The notes: a model not told the origin generated them from the letters alone. A stretch of DNA of 64,000 nt from Basidiobolus meristosporus CBS 931.73 (GCA_002104905.1 MCFE01000404.1:1-64000), one strand, 5' to 3'; positions 30,201 through 43,441 are shown, counted from the stretch's first letter. A program made the numbers and translations.

Positions 30201-33200
30201 ATGTGAGAGCTCGACACAATGTCAGGCAAGAAATGCCATTTCTTCAGAGAAGCCTGGATTCCTTCATCGCAGAGCCTCTGGAATTCGGCCGATTTCACAT
30301 CAGCATTCTCCTCAGAGCCGGACAGTACTAAAAATGCGTCAAATACTCTTCTGCGAGGTGAGGCCGTATCGGGAGTAGACTGTAAGATCTTCTCTACCGC
30401 ATCTCGCTCCGCTGTCCAATCGCTGGTCCGCCAGGCGCAATCGAGTAACAAGTCGTAGTTGTTGTCGTGTTTCGCGAGGTCTCCCAGAATATCCCACTGT
30501 TGAAGCTTTTGGGTGCAAATGATCCAATGGTCTTCCCAGAGGTAGTATTCGGATTCGCTAAAAGCAAGTGCTCCCGTTCTGGCTTTCGACTGTGCGTTCT
30601 CGTACATGGCTTGGGCCTGAGCCCACATTCCCATCTGCTCGTATGAGATTGCGGCCACTGTCTCAGGGTACAGGCAACGGCGCTTCCACATTCCGAAATA
30701 CATGTCGTCCTCAGAAAGGGTGGAATAAAGCTCGGCAATGGCATCCAACGTGCTCTCACGAAGTTTGTCATTCTCCTTCGCTCCCGAGGTATCTATCAGT
30801 GTGACATCATATAACGATTTCTGCAGAATCTCGATGGCTACGTGCCAGGCATTATAGGTTTTCCCTAGATATTTGACCAACTGCGGTGGCAACAATAGCG
30901 ATGGTGAGCATCTCAAGATACTCTCGAGAAGAGCTTGTATGACATTAGGCCGGACGTCCGCTTGCTTGGTGTGATAGCTCTTGGCCAACAGAGTGATCAA
31001 CGACTTGGATAGTTCATTTCGTTCATCAGAGCTCAACGAGGCCCAACACAGAGGGAAAACATCAATCCAGAGCTTGAACGTCACCTCGACATCTAGATGT
31101 AGCAATTGCCTCAAAGGAGCAACGATGTCTTCCAATCTAAGCTTACGTGTTTCCTTGAGAAACTCGTTATGCTGCTCAATCATGTCCTTGAGCTCTTGAG
31201 TGGCCGAGTCCGACGTATTATCGGCTTGGTCGGAAAACTTGTTGACACTAGATTTCAGAGATGTTGTCTGCAGGCTGTGTGGAGCGGGGGTGAGCATCTT
31301 CTTGGGCGACACAATCCCAAGCAGGATGTCAAGCGCCTGTTGAATCCAGAACTTCGAGGCGAGGTATTCCCAGTTCTGTATCCCAAGCACGTAGTTCAAG
31401 CGCGTGTAGAGCGATTTCGCAATGCTACGATCGAATATGGCTGCGAATTGATTGTGAAGGGTAGGATTCTCCACTCTTGCGCCAAACAAAAACGCTTGCT
31501 CCAGTCTGACCGTGAGTTCAGACCGCGCAAAGGAAGGATCGTTGTAGATACTGACAACCAATTTGAGGTAGTCTTCAACCAGAGATTTGTCGGTTCGGTT
31601 TTCGAAGCACATCATCGTGACCATCAGATTGGCCTTTTCCTTCATCGTAGGGAACGCTTCAGCCTTGTCTTGCACCCATTCGGTGACCATGTCAAGAATC
31701 GCTCTGGAGAGCTCGTTGTCGGAGCTTTTCTCGATGAGTTGTATCAACGAAGTAAGATACCAGCGTCTTTGATCACCGAGGTGCGAGATCCTCAATTTCA
31801 TCAATTTCAAAGACATGATGAGGATGGGAAGTGACGGATCACCAGTAAGTGTACCTTGCGATACGTTGTTCTGCAGTGAGATATGGTCTTTCGTCAGCTT
31901 AAGAATGAGCTTCCCAAGTGCAGGGATGACATTATCTATCAATTCCGGGCGGTTTTCGCTCGACGCGCTCAACAGGGTCAACGCCGCATATAAATTGGTC
32001 AGATTCTGCAACCCATCCTGAACAATGGAATCGATAGTAGCGGTGAATGCGTTCATCTCATCCGTCGCCTCCTCATTATTGGGAATCGCTCGATAGATCC
32101 TGGTGAGTATGGGCTCGAGGTTCTTCATGAGCTTTGTGTTTTCACTTTTAACGCATTTTTCCAGCAAAGCATGCAGCTGGCCGATGTTGTTGCAGAACCA
32201 TTCGTCCGGCTTGCCGCCGATGATGACATCCAAGACTTCGAGTGCGTTACAAACCGATGGCAGATTGGCTTCAGAATACTCCATTTGGACCAAAGTTCGT
32301 TCAAAGTAGCCCAACTTCGTGTGAACTTCAGACCATAGCTGAGGACTAATAAACTCCCGAATCAGATTGAGGGTGCGTAGTGGGAGGCCTTTCTTGGAGA
32401 TTGGCTCGCTAGACGAACAGGTAAAGCGAATGAGATAACTAATCACACTCTCCCTTAGGCTTGAATTAAGGGTGTATTCCTTGGTATGGCTTTCGCCATG
32501 CTGAGGTTTGACATCCACGCTGACTGATTGCTCAAGCTGGATCCGCTTTTGCGCGGATCCCTCGCTGTCATGCTCCAGCGGGCGCTTCCCGAAAGCGTTC
32601 TCTTTTTCTGAGGAGGAAGCGTCGTTGGGCAAGACAGCCATGGCCTTCTTCTCCCATTTCAGTATCAACTCGGCAAGATCCACCGTCAATGTTTTCGTCT
32701 CCGCGGTGGAGTTTTGCAAAAGCCCCAGTTTGGCCAGAGTATTGACGATTTGTGGAAAGGAAGTGCTCGCGGCTCTCATAAAAGAGATCTGGGTGTCGTA
32801 CCAAGAGCTGGTAGACATTCACTAGTTGAGAGACACTTTGACCTTCTTCTACCAGCACACGTTTGGTCCAGCGAGCCCACGTGGGGAACTTCTGATCGGC
32901 AGCATTGTTTGGAATGCGTTTGGGTAGGACGGGCGTAACAATGTCTAGGGCCTGTCGTACGAGTGATCGTGCCTCTGACTGGTGAGCCTTCAAAAGGGCA
33001 ACGTAGATTTGAATGATAATCTTGCTGGGCGTTTCATAGGCAGCAATAAACCGAGCAATCAAAAGATAAGCAGCCTGCTTCGCCGTGATGTCATCCAGCT
33101 TCAGGAAATTCCAGCCGAACTTGATAACATCCTTGCGGGCATCCGTTATCAGATGCGACGCGTATTGAATGATTAGAGTGGTCATCTGGAGCAACTCGAT

Positions 33201-36200
33201 TTTCAGGAAATCTCCCGAGTGGTGGCATTCCTCTGGTGATTCCAACGAGAGAGGATGCCATATCTTGGTATGGATTTGCTCTATCATTGCCTCGTCGATG
33301 ATTTCGGAGTACTCGTTGCGGGTGAAAGCCACCAGAAGCATGGGGTTGATGATCATCTTCAATGCGTGTGTCTTAATGCCAGAGGTGGTAGAGATGTCAT
33401 CGAAGAGTGTCAGGAATTTGGTGAAGATTGCCTTCTTTTGTGCTGAGGAGTATTTGAGCGCGACTTCCTCATAAAAGAATCGTTTCAAGAACGTAAAATC
33501 GATCACAGTCTCCGTGACAAACACCTGCACCAGCTCAAACAGTAAATCAACCTCCATAGGCTCCTTTTTCAAGTAACTAATGAACACTTCGCACAAGTAA
33601 AGAGTTTCGCGCAAATGAGAAAGACTCATATTCTCCTCCTGGTTGAGCCTTTGCTGTCTCCCGGGGGAACGCCAAAGCTTGAGCAGCACGTCAAAGACGT
33701 TGCTGTTCTGGCCAAGCCATTCCGGGTGGAAATTTCCAATGACCTTGACAATCAGGATGCATTGGAATTGCGACTCGTTCAGATTAGGTGCCTGCAGGTT
33801 TTGTGGGGCTATTTTGTCAATCAACTTTTCAGTATTCTTCATGACTTCTGCTCTCAGTGCAGACGCATCTTCCATATTCAGTATGCTGATGAACAAGCTA
33901 CTATACTTCTCATCGGCAAGCCTTTCGTAGAAGTAATCGATCGCCTCGGCAGCATAACGGTTCAAAAACTTGATGAGAGGCTTTCGGAAGGGGCTGGAAA
34001 TCGAGCGTCGTAGGTGCACCTCCGATTCCAGAGTGACTGTAATCAAATCATTCAGGAAGATATTGGCAGTGGCTGGTAGAAGATAGAAAACATCCAAAAT
34101 CGCAACAATGATTTTAATGTCATGGTTCTCGCTAAGCGGCTTCGAAGCGGCCTCCTGAAGCATACCAGGCTCGGCCCAAGATCTCAAGTGGTCCAATAGC
34201 TTCTTTCCAATCTCTACTTTGAAGTAATTCGTTAGAAGCTCCAAAAGCCGTGCCAGCCCTTCTAGTGCCGCCACAGATAACCTCTTATGGTCCGATAGAT
34301 TCATGAGAATTGGCCTTAGGCCCGCCTGCAGTAGATCCTTAGGAAGCTTGTGTTGCTGAGCTAAAACTTGCTTTAACCCTTTATTAGCAACCTCGACGAC
34401 TTCCGGTGATTTGGAATAGAGAGACTTGAAGAAAACGGATATAATTCTGGCCCGCGTTGTATTCTGTCGTGGCGAGCAGAAATCCGAACATGCCATGGCG
34501 GCAGAGAGCAGTTTGATGCACACGATACGCAGATTGGTCAACGAAGATGCGTTCTTGTGCTGGGTGGGTCGGCTTACAAGCGCCTGGTCCTCCGCATCGG
34601 CTAACGCCAGAGCCTCATGGAGAAGTCGGATAAGCTCGTCATTAACTTCGAGGAATGGCGGACGAAGGGAAAGACAGTACGTGATAGCATCAATATTTCC
34701 GATTTGCATGGCGAATGGCAACGCACGAAGTGGTTTGGTGAAGATAGGAAACAGTAACCGCTCACGAACGGGGGACAATAACTCCGTGACCTCACTTCCA
34801 GTCAGATCAGCAAGAAGTTGAAATGATGATTGTATTGTTTCCCGCACCGCGCTGTTGGGGTTGGATAACTCGGAGATTAGAAGGCCGATCAGATTGTTAA
34901 ACTTGGTCTGCTGCTCCTGCGATTCCTCATTATCCTCTGGGCGATTACAAACCTTGAGGACGTGCGAAAGAGTTTGGGTAGCATCTTCAATATTGCCAGT
35001 CGCCAGCTCTGGCGACATATCCTTAAGGATGTATAACAATGACTTGACGAACTCCAACTCATGCTCCAACATCCAGCGAGCCCCCATATCAAGCTGAGAG
35101 CTTAAGATCGAAATACCCAGGCAACCACCGCTTTTCTTGAACCATTCTTGCTTATAGCAACAAGAGCAAAAATTGGAGGCAAAGGTGTGGAAGATTGGAA
35201 GCTTCCCGACAAATTCCTTTCCGCCCAGTGCAGTAACACAAGTGTCATATACAATTTGAAGTGAGCTCTCGGCCAGTTTACGGTGCTGGACATTTTCGGA
35301 TGTCATGACCTCTACTATTGCCTCAACTATGATGTTGCTATCAAGGTCGGACTCGTTCAAAGGCTTGGTAGACAATAATTTTCCCTGCTTTTCAGCCTGC
35401 GAAAGGCCTTCGATTACTTGTAAAAGTGCAAAATGGCGGCAAAGCTTTTCGAGGAAGGGCTGTGCTTCTGTAGTCAATTCTGGAATGACAGCAGCTGCAA
35501 ACAAAGAAACAATAGCTGCCTGTAGCGTGCTCTCTTGAACTGCTTTCTTTTTCAAATTGCCTTTAACAGAACGGTTCTGGTTTGGCTGTTTAACGGATGG
35601 CTGATCCTCATTCATATCTAGAAGCTTGGATTCCCCGGTAGCCTCAGTAGGCTGACTTGCAGAAATATACGTGACCCCTTGAGAGATAAGTTCAGGCAAA
35701 CTGTCATTACATTCATCCAAGTTCACCAATAGAGCGATACAACCCCGGACAAAGAGGAACGCCTGGGTTTGATAATAACTAGTACTGTTGGAATTCTGGA
35801 GTACTTGAGTTGCGAGCTTTAAGCAATTATCCAACGGGATCACCTGGGCAGACGTTATTGGCTCCATATAAAGCTGAACATCAATCCCATTCTCGGTGGA
35901 TTCATGATAGGTGAGCTGTGGTGCCTCTTTGAGCATACGACGATTTCTGCCACCGAGCTTTCCCAGAATTCGCATGGCAATATGCCCATTGCTTTGGTTG
36001 CTGGGAAACGGCTTCAGGTGCTTCCACAGAGCTGACATCAAGTCGTTCATTACTGGTGCTATAATGGGGTCTAGGAATTCTTGCGTGAGATTATCTATAC
36101 ATAACTCCAATGTCCTGAGGCCTTGGGCGGCAAGATCAGGTCCCGATTGAAGTGCTAACACCAGTGGCTTCATAAGGAAGGATAGGTATGGCAAAAGGAC

Positions 36201-39145
36201 GCTCAATCGGACAGGCACTGTAAGACATAATTCCACAAAAAGATCGCGCATGTTGTCTTTGTGGGCCAAGGATAGCAAAGAATTCAGTCCTTCAAACAAC
36301 ACCTGTAGGAGAGGCAACACCTCTTTGTAGAGCAACTCGTATCTACCACCAGCAATATGTCGGAATAGAGCTCGAAGCAGTAGGAAATAGTTGATCGGCT
36401 CTTTTGCTTTGGTGGAGAGCTTCATGGATGAAATGATGATGTTGCCGATGTGAGGCTGAAGAATACTCTCATTGGTATCGGGGAAGTTGGTTAGAGCCAC
36501 AAAAGTCATCTTGAATAACCGCAAGATGACTGAAGCACAAAGCTTATCAGGACCTCCTAGCTTTTCGAATCGATCAACTAAGAAACGTAGCAAAGCACCT
36601 GAAAAGCTCTGCGTCACCGAGTCGTTGGATAAGAAGAACTGTGGTATCTCAAGTATGGAGGGGTTGACCAGTATCTGATCAAACACAAAGCACATCTGTG
36701 AAGTAAACACCTCTTGGAATACTGCCAGATCAATCTGAACAAAAACATTCGCAAATTGATCCAACAAGTCCTTTTCTTCTTTGGAGCTTGGCCCAACTCT
36801 GGAATCGAGGGTCTTGGGGGTAGAATCGGCACTTATATTGTCGATATTGTAGTAGTCAAAGCACTGCACGCCCTCCTTCAAGAGTCTGATGAAAATGTTC
36901 ACTTCCTCTTGCGAGAATCCACGTGCAATCGAATTGGTCTCTTGGCCGTCCTGAGCAGCACTACCTGTTGGATTACATTGTCTCAGCCCATACATGATCG
37001 TCTTGAGGCCAGAAATCAAGCTTCTGAATATAAATCTCCCATCTGGAAGAAAGGGTTATGTTAGCTGGATAGCACCTATGTACGAAGTCACGGCAATGGG
37101 GGGAAACCTTTCACAGGATCATTATTGGAGTCATTAGAGGCGCTTGTGTTGGGTGTCGAGCGAAGCCGCTCGAAATCAATGTCTTCGTTGCTTGTGGGGC
37201 TCTCAGATGATCCGGAGGTTGAGGGTTTCTTTTTGTTAAATTGCCTCAACACTTCGGGAAATGACAGATTGAGGGCGCCAAATTTGTTGGTGAAAGTGTC
37301 GAGAATCTTGATCAGCAAGCTTCGGCCTAGATCGAACGTGGAGAGGAAGATGAATTCCTATTCAAATTACAGTGTGCGTTGGCTCCCCTAACCTTCAACT
37401 TTGTTTGGCATACTGATTATGCAGTCAATCAAATTGAGCAACAGTTTGGCACAAATTCCCTGGATGCTAGATGGAAGTGTAGGATCATGCAAGTTCCGGG
37501 AATAAATATAAACAGCTCGTGAAATCTGAGCCGTGCTTAGTTCCCCCCGGACGTGGTGGATCAGATCAGCAAGCATGCTATATGCCAGTGGTCTAAGAGA
37601 CAGATAGGTGTTTAGAAAATGCCTGGTTTACGCGTCCATCGACTGCTGATTGCGTCCGAAAGTACCTCAAGGTTTCGTGTGATGTAACTCCTGTGCCAAC
37701 TAGAATTTTTTCATTCAACAAGACATCAATCTTACTAACAAAAGCAGTTCTAAACTCTGTAGATAAGATGTGTCTAGTCGCCACTAGAAGCTCCTACGCA
37801 ATCATCAGCAAACCTTTACACTTATTTGGAACCTATAAAGGAACTAACCTTTCTCGTGGCAGATGCCTCGGGGGGACAGTCACTAAGAAGGCGGATCAAA
37901 CAGTCAGGGATTTTTGTTTGATATGGCCGCACTGCTGCTGGATAACCTCTCAAGAAGTAGGCCACAAGGGACATAGTCTAGATGTAGACGACCGGAGTTG
38001 GCCCTCAGTATTCTATGCATCAGCAATATGCAAAGTGGACACGTACCTTGACTTGTGAGGCAATAAATTCCGAATACGCCACTCTGTTTTTTATCACTGG
38101 ACTAACTCCTATGAACACTTCGCCTTTAGCATTGGCAGCAGCATGCGCCTCTGCCTGAGGTTTGGCCTGAAGACTGAGGGCCTGTGGATATAGAGAGGTG
38201 AGAATTCTAGAACGGCCAAAGCTCCTGTTTGCCCAACCGATACGTACGTTGACAATCAATGGAATAAATATCTGGACATAGGTCGGTATATATGTTCGAT
38301 AAGACTGAAACAGTAACACCACTATGATCGGACACTCTGTCAGCACCTTAAAACTGTTGAGACTCTTGGGCAAGACCTTTTGTGGCACCTCAGACACATC
38401 AGAAGCGGGTGAGGTGGGTCTTGGGGATGTCAAAGATAACGAGCTTCCCTAAGTTGGAAAAGGTTAACAATTGCTTCGGTGAGTTGGGAAATAGTACCGT
38501 ATATTACAGTCCCGAATGGAGTTCCAGGTGAATCGAAGAAATCAGCGACAGTTTGCTCCATATTTTTATACATCTCTTGAACTAAGTCAAGAATAGGCTT
38601 CACTTGATCCTCCAATATATTTTTGTAGCTCCGATGGAGGTCAATGATGACTTTTAAACAAACAAGGGCGTTATCTTCGTTCTCGATGCGAAGCAAGACC
38701 AACAACATTTTAAGAAGGTCGGGAGCGTAGCTTCGTAAAGCCTCGTTTTGTGGAAATCTGTGGATAATTTCCAGAATGGTGTTTCTCAATTTCTAGGTGG
38801 CATGTTAACGAAATCCATCCCTGCACCAGGCCAAATATCGAAACTCGAGGCGTACCTGTTCGGGTGCATTGCTGACGAAAACCGGTGCTCCTTTAGTGAG
38901 GATATCAGAAAAGACCTTCATCAAGACCGACAAGAATCGAGGGTATTCTACGGATTGGAATATTTCCACGGAATCACGTAGCTCCAAGGCAATAGTCACT
39001 TTAAGCTTAACATCTGGCACAATGTGAATCAAAGATTAATCAGGGGGAGGTCTTTCTTAGCTGGCCAGATAAAATATGAACCTAGGTTTGGATCAGCGAG
39101 GCGAGTGGCATAAACCTCGCAGTTAAGAACTCCTGGAGGAGCCAT
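27210..39145 (-). CDS. TRA1: Tra1/TRRAP, SAGA and NuA4 activator-binding scaffold (one frame break)
   Basis: Giant PIKK-family pseudokinase shared by the SAGA and NuA4 histone acetyltransferase complexes, where it contacts transcription activators. Eleven exons: 39145-39082, 39013-38856, 38792-38508, 38448-38248, 38181-38047, 37977-37849, 37793-37666, 37592-37393, 37326-37108, 37042-29216 and 29162-27210. They give about 3765 aa, against 3744 in yeast. The N-terminal HEAT region includes 'KLRNTILEIIHRFPQN' and 'QAEAHAAANAKGEVF'. A FAT region follows, then a PI3K-like domain in which 'YPHKIHISRASGNI' replaces the catalytic and DFG segments. FATC ends in 'LSQMDCMWMQWL'. The frame shifts by one base near 32751-32770. 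Protein similarity looks continuous on both sides, so a sequencing error or a very recent lesion is likelier than an intron. It is divergent from SPC1. Confidence 0.93.
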
Positions 39146-39771
39146 TTTTGTGTGAACGACGACAGCGGTGTGCGAGATCGACTATTGGCCAAACACAAAT
39201 CTTACTCTATCTAGGAAACGTGTGTGTTATCGATAAAAAGCAACTTTTATCAATGTGTTGGAAGGCTAACAATCAAGTTAGTCTCCTTTCTAACTTGCCA
39301 AAGAGTGATTAAACGAATCAAGTGAACTTGGCGGTGCTCGCGCTCGCGTTTATAAAATGTCTAATTCGGAATCACAATATCAACCCAGCCAATATTCTTG
39401 ACGATATGAGAATTCTGTTTGATGCAACGGTGCATCAAAAATTTGCGCAATATCGTCTGTTTATTTTTTGACTGGAGTACATCTGAGATCTGGCACAATA
39501 GCATACACTGAAGCGCAACGAATTTCTTAGTTGTGTAGATTGGTTAACTTTTGAATAAATACGAAGAATTCGAGTACAATCTGGAGAATGGCTTCAATTT
39601 TCAACATTCTCAATAGCAATATTTTCACAAATCTATGTTGCCCACGTCACAGAGAACCCTCCTGAGATGATGATAATAAAATGTAGATTACCTTGCGATA
39701 GGTTAAACTAAGCCACGAGGTGAATAGCTCTGCTTCACCCTTTTCTTTTCTATATTGTCACAGAAGCCAAG

Positions 39772-40214
39772 ATGTTTGAAGGAAGAATCGTAATACCTTT
39801 TCGTGCATGATGAATCCGACTTTCGACTGACACCAAAGTCTGTTTTCTTTTTGGCAGGATTTTACCGGACAAAAGCTTGCCGATCAACTTTACCAGAGCG
39901 TGCTGGTTATTTCCGCGGTTGGTTTCTTTAACCTATTCAAAGAATCACATTGGTTTTGGACGTTGATGCGTTAGTCAAAAATAGGTGGTTGCATTCATTG
40001 CAGGCTATTTGTCTCAGTCACACGTTATAATGCTTGAGGTATTTGGAGCAGGAATCTTGCTTACTTTACTGGTAAGTTGGCCAAAACACTTCACCTTATC
40101 GACTTGAAATAACCGACGAAACGTTGGTATTCTTTCTAGTTGGTTGTACCCCCCTGGCCCATGTACAACAAAAATCCACTCAACTGGCTACCCTCCGTAA
40201 AAAAATCCAAGTAG
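39772..40214 (+). CDS. SPC1: Signal peptidase complex subunit 1 (SPC12 family)
   Basis: Small ER membrane subunit of the signal peptidase complex, non-catalytic in known systems. Four short exons (39772-39789, 39858-39921, 40004-40071, 40140-40214) encode 74 aa, with phases closing at each junction. The sequence runs 'DFTGQKLADQLYQSVLVISAV' in part, a hydrophobic hairpin with 'VFGAGILLTLLLVV', then the family hallmark 'PPWPMYNKNPLNWLP'. It ends in a Lys-rich tail, 'SVKKSK'. The hallmark matches PPWP.Y....PL.WLP of animal and fungal SPC12. The end of exon 2 is the least certain point; alternative donors would lengthen the loop between the two membrane segments. The promoter is shared with TRA1 (626 bp between starts). 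Confidence 0.8.
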
Positions 40215-40489
40215 TCCTCTGTCTTCCACAATTCCATCCGTTTATTGTGTTGTAAGACTAAACCTATAAAGCCAGCTATGCGATCATATATATCATCTCA
40301 ACAGCAGTTTGATAAAAGGAAGCGGAATATTCATCTGTATAACAATTTATTTACTCGTATACACAGGTCCCTCTATATATACACGGGCAGGGAAGGGGAG
40401 TTGGAGTAAATACCACAGAGAGCTATCTTACAACTGAAGCTTATTGGTCAACAAAGAGGGGATGCTATATACAAAATATCATAATGTGA

Positions 40490-41763
40490 TCAGTGCTTGG
40501 CATCAAGGCTTTGAATCCATTCATCGGCCAAGATATCCTCCATTGTGGCACGGAGGCTTGGGTTGGGCTCAAGCATCTTCTTCAAAATGGTAGCGGCCCC
40601 TGATGGGATCTTGTTGAAAAACCGGTCTACTTTCCTATGCTCCAAATAGAGCTTGTAGGATTTGTCATTTGACAGGGCAACGTCCCAAGGGTGCCTCTTC
40701 AAGATCATTGAGATGTAAACGATCGCTGCTGACCAGATGTCAGATTTTCTGACATCATATGGCCTTCCGGTGAAAATCTCTGGTGCAATATATGGGTCGG
40801 AGCCACAAACGTCCTCAACGAGCTTGGGATCATAGCCAAACGTTTTGAAAACCACTGCGCATCCAAAGTCGATGATTTTGGCATCACCGCTCCCATCCAC
40901 ACAGATGTTTTCCAATTTGAGATCACGATGGCCGAAACCTCGGCTATGGAGGTAGAACAGACCACGGAGAAGCTGAATGAAGTATTTCCCGGCTAATTCA
41001 GCCGAAATCTCCCCAGAGCTAACTATTCCGAAGAGATCCGACGGGTAATATGGCATCACCTGGTGGATTTCTCCGTCCTCAAGTATGACATCCTGAACAT
41101 CAACAATATTCGGATGCTTGATGGAGGCGGCAAGAAATATCTCATTGCTGAGCCACTCGTAGTACCGAGTTTCACTCTCGCTTGAAAACCGTTTTCTAAA
41201 AGTTTTTACCGCGTACTTCTATGGTGAAACGTTAGCGAGAGCGCGACAACGGGAACATCAACAAAAAACGTTACCTGGCCATTTGATTCCGAATTCGTGA
41301 GCTGCACATTTCCACCGTTCCCAGTGCCAATCACCTTCTCAAATGGGCCATAGTTGTCTTTGAGCAACGGCCCGCGTCTCTTTTCCAAGGCCTCCACAAG
41401 AGGCAGTGCCTTTTTCTTTTGAGGGAAGATGTTCTTTAACTGAGAGATAAATGCAAAGCGGCTTTTCCTGTTTGGTTTGGCAGGAGTAGGATTTATGTCG
41501 GTAAACACGAAACGACTGGGTACTTTGGCTACGTCAATAGCAAATTCTTCGTGCTCAGAGTGATCACTTGAAGAAGAATGAATCGAGGAGCATGACGTTA
41601 CGGTCGAGTAGTTGTCCAGCGACAGAGTGGACGAGGGTTTTGACAACGGAAGAAATTTCGGAGAGGGTTCATGGGTTGGGAATTGAAACGGCTGAGAGAA
41701 AGTATATACAGCGTTGTCTAAACAGGGGATCTCAACAATCTTGACGGGACTTCTGCTTGGCAT
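40490..41763 (-). CDS. Serine/threonine protein kinase, fungal Hal4/Hal5/Npr1-like
   Basis: Two exons, 41763-41275 and 41218-40490, with a 56-nt intron, encode 405 aa. The N-terminal ~135 residues are Ser/Pro-rich and basic. The kinase domain has a glycine loop 'IGTGNGGNVQL', the ATP lysine in 'YAVKTFRKR', catalytic 'HRDLKLEN', 'IIDFGCAV' and 'APEIF', then 'SDIWSAAIVY'. All catalytic residues are present, so it is probably active. The glycine loop and the long disordered N-terminus resemble the fungal HAL/NPR family that regulates ion and nutrient transporters. That assignment is weaker than the kinase call. It is convergent with SPC1. Confidence 0.88.
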
Positions 41764-42690
41764 TTGGACAAGGAACTATACAAAACGAAATCAATGCCAC
41801 CTAACGAAGAGTACGGCTCACCACCCGTTGAACAACAAATATGCCGATCCGCACAATGCTACGGTGATTATATATATTGGACCAAGTGACCTGCGGAAAA
41901 AAGGAATTGTAATGATTAGCAGTCAAACCGCTGAATCCATTACTAATTCCTTGATTACCCAGAAAAACCGGATTAACCTACGGCGAAAGATTGGCTGATA
42001 ATACATGAATCAGCACTAATCATATCATCATGGTAAACGGCAATGCCGAATTACACGAGCCAAGTAATGACATCGCTTAGCCATCAATCATCCGCCGCAG
42101 CAAGAAGAGCAGGCATTGAATATTTTCATCCAAAAACATGTGCTAACCAGGCGACTGTGGCTGAACGCCTTACATGAAAACCCAGAGAAAAATCACTGCA
42201 AGTATGACCAAGATCCCTACACTAGCCCAAACCATGGCCTCGTAATACAGACATCATCATCATGATGATTGTGCATTCGGCAGATTTAAGGGGATCGGGA
42301 ACTGAGTTGTTCCTTGCTTCCAAGAATGTTCCCAAGAAAAATCTGTAACACAACAAGCCCACCGGCAGATCCGCACGAAGTTCAACCAACCCCGCCGAAA
42401 GTTGGCGCCAAGGACCACTTTCGAATAAATAAACACCCGTTGCGGAAAAATTAGCGCTTGGTGGCCACGAACGCCCTTGGTCTCCATCTGAAATCAACCT
42501 AACGTAAGCCTTCCAAGTGCCCCCAAACAGATGCGCCGAATCTCATTTGGAACAAATTAGATGGATATTTATTGAGTTCTAATTACATTAAGGATGTACA
42601 TTTACCAATTGTGGAGATGTGGATCACGGAAATGGTTAAATCAATGATCAGGATGTGATGAGTGACAAAATGAAGGCCAATGGGATCCGC
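41764..42690. other. Intergenic region; one possible micro-ORF
   Basis: No conserved gene recognised. On the reverse strand 42235-42170 encodes a 21-residue hydrophobic peptide ('VGILVILAVIFLWVF') ending at a stop. It could be a membrane micropeptide or the last exon of an unrecognised gene, but no upstream exon could be joined convincingly. Confidence 0.35.
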
Positions 42691-43338
42691 TTAATCGTAA
42701 CCTTGAAGAAGATAGACAAGCTCTGGAGCCCACTTCTCCCAGCATTCCTCAGCGCAAAGATTGTCAGTGCTGTCCCGGAAGTTCTCGAGATCCTTCAAGT
42801 AATCCTGGCGAAGCTTGTTGAGAGTGGCCTTGTCAACATCTTTACCAAGGATCTTGGTGACTGCAGCCCAGATGAGTTGGTCGTATTTGCCATTCTCCTC
42901 GGATTCTCCCTTGATTTCCTTGATAACACCTTCACGGGTACGCTGCAAAACATCATCCAGATAGTAAATAATAGATCCTGGGGAGCCGCACACTTCGGAG
43001 CAGTAGTAGTTGGGGCATCCAGGTGTGTCGACCTTGTAGCATCGTGCATGATATTTGCCGAAAATCCCATAATCCATGATGCCGTGCATCTTCTCCATCA
43101 GGGCCTGCTTGGATTTGAAGAAGGCGTTCTTGAGATTGGCTTCAAGAGCGATGTGAGTTCGGACTTCGTAGCCGAAGGTGGCTTTGACGTTGGTTTCGAA
43201 GTTGTCGAATAGCTCAGTGACTAAGGGAGTGTACTTCTCGATAAAGTCGCGGTCGGCTGCTTGGCGACATTCGTTTTCACAGGCGGATGCAACACCCAAA
43301 AGACCAGCAGCAAAAAGGAAAGATTTGAAGAATTTCAT
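42691..43338 (-). CDS. Secreted eight-cysteine protein, paralogue 1
   Basis: A 215-aa single-exon protein. The N-terminal signal peptide is 'MKFFKSFLFAAGLLGVASA', with likely cleavage before 'CENEC'. Eight cysteines remain: Cys-x3-Cys at the N-terminus, a central Cys-x7-Cys-x4-Cys-x3-Cys embracing 'GCPNYYCSEVCGSPGSII', and Cys-x3-Cys near the C-terminus. Other regions are helix-like and charged. The same pattern occurs in the gene at 53167-53796, so the two form a family. I do not recognise a characterised family and no catalytic motif is evident. Because it is secreted and disulphide-rich, an effector, wall-associated or extracellular role is possible (inference). A TATAAAA box lies 104 bp upstream. 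Confidence 0.85.
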   Translation of the reverse strand: MKFFKSFLFAAGLLGVASACENECRQAADRDFIEKYTPLVTELFDNFETNVKATFGYEVRTHIALEANLKNAFFKSKQALMEKMHGIMDYGIFGKYHARCYKVDTPGCPNYYCSEVCGSPGSIIYYLDDVLQRTREGVIKEIKGESEENGKYDQLIWAAVTKILGKDVDKATLNKLRQDYLKDLENFRDSTDNLCAEECWEKWAPELVYLLQGYD

Positions 43339-43441
43339 TTGAATTCTGGCAAAGTATGTGTGCTAACCGAGGGGACAAACAGCGGGAGATTGGAAGAATG
43401 ACGTGACTTCGGATGAGTGAGGTGGAGGGTGTTGACTAGGG

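Noticed and set aside
32745-32820. An intron explaining the TRA1 frame change
   Set aside because: Available GT..AG pairs are under 40 nt and would remove residues that look conserved, or do not change the frame as needed.
42222-42497. 91-aa reverse-strand frame
   Set aside because: No domain, runs through ATG-repeat DNA, and an overlapping alternative frame is equally open.
42655-43212. 185-aa plus-strand frame over secreted paralogue 1
   Set aside because: It is antisense to a protein with a signal peptide, conserved cysteines and a paralogue.
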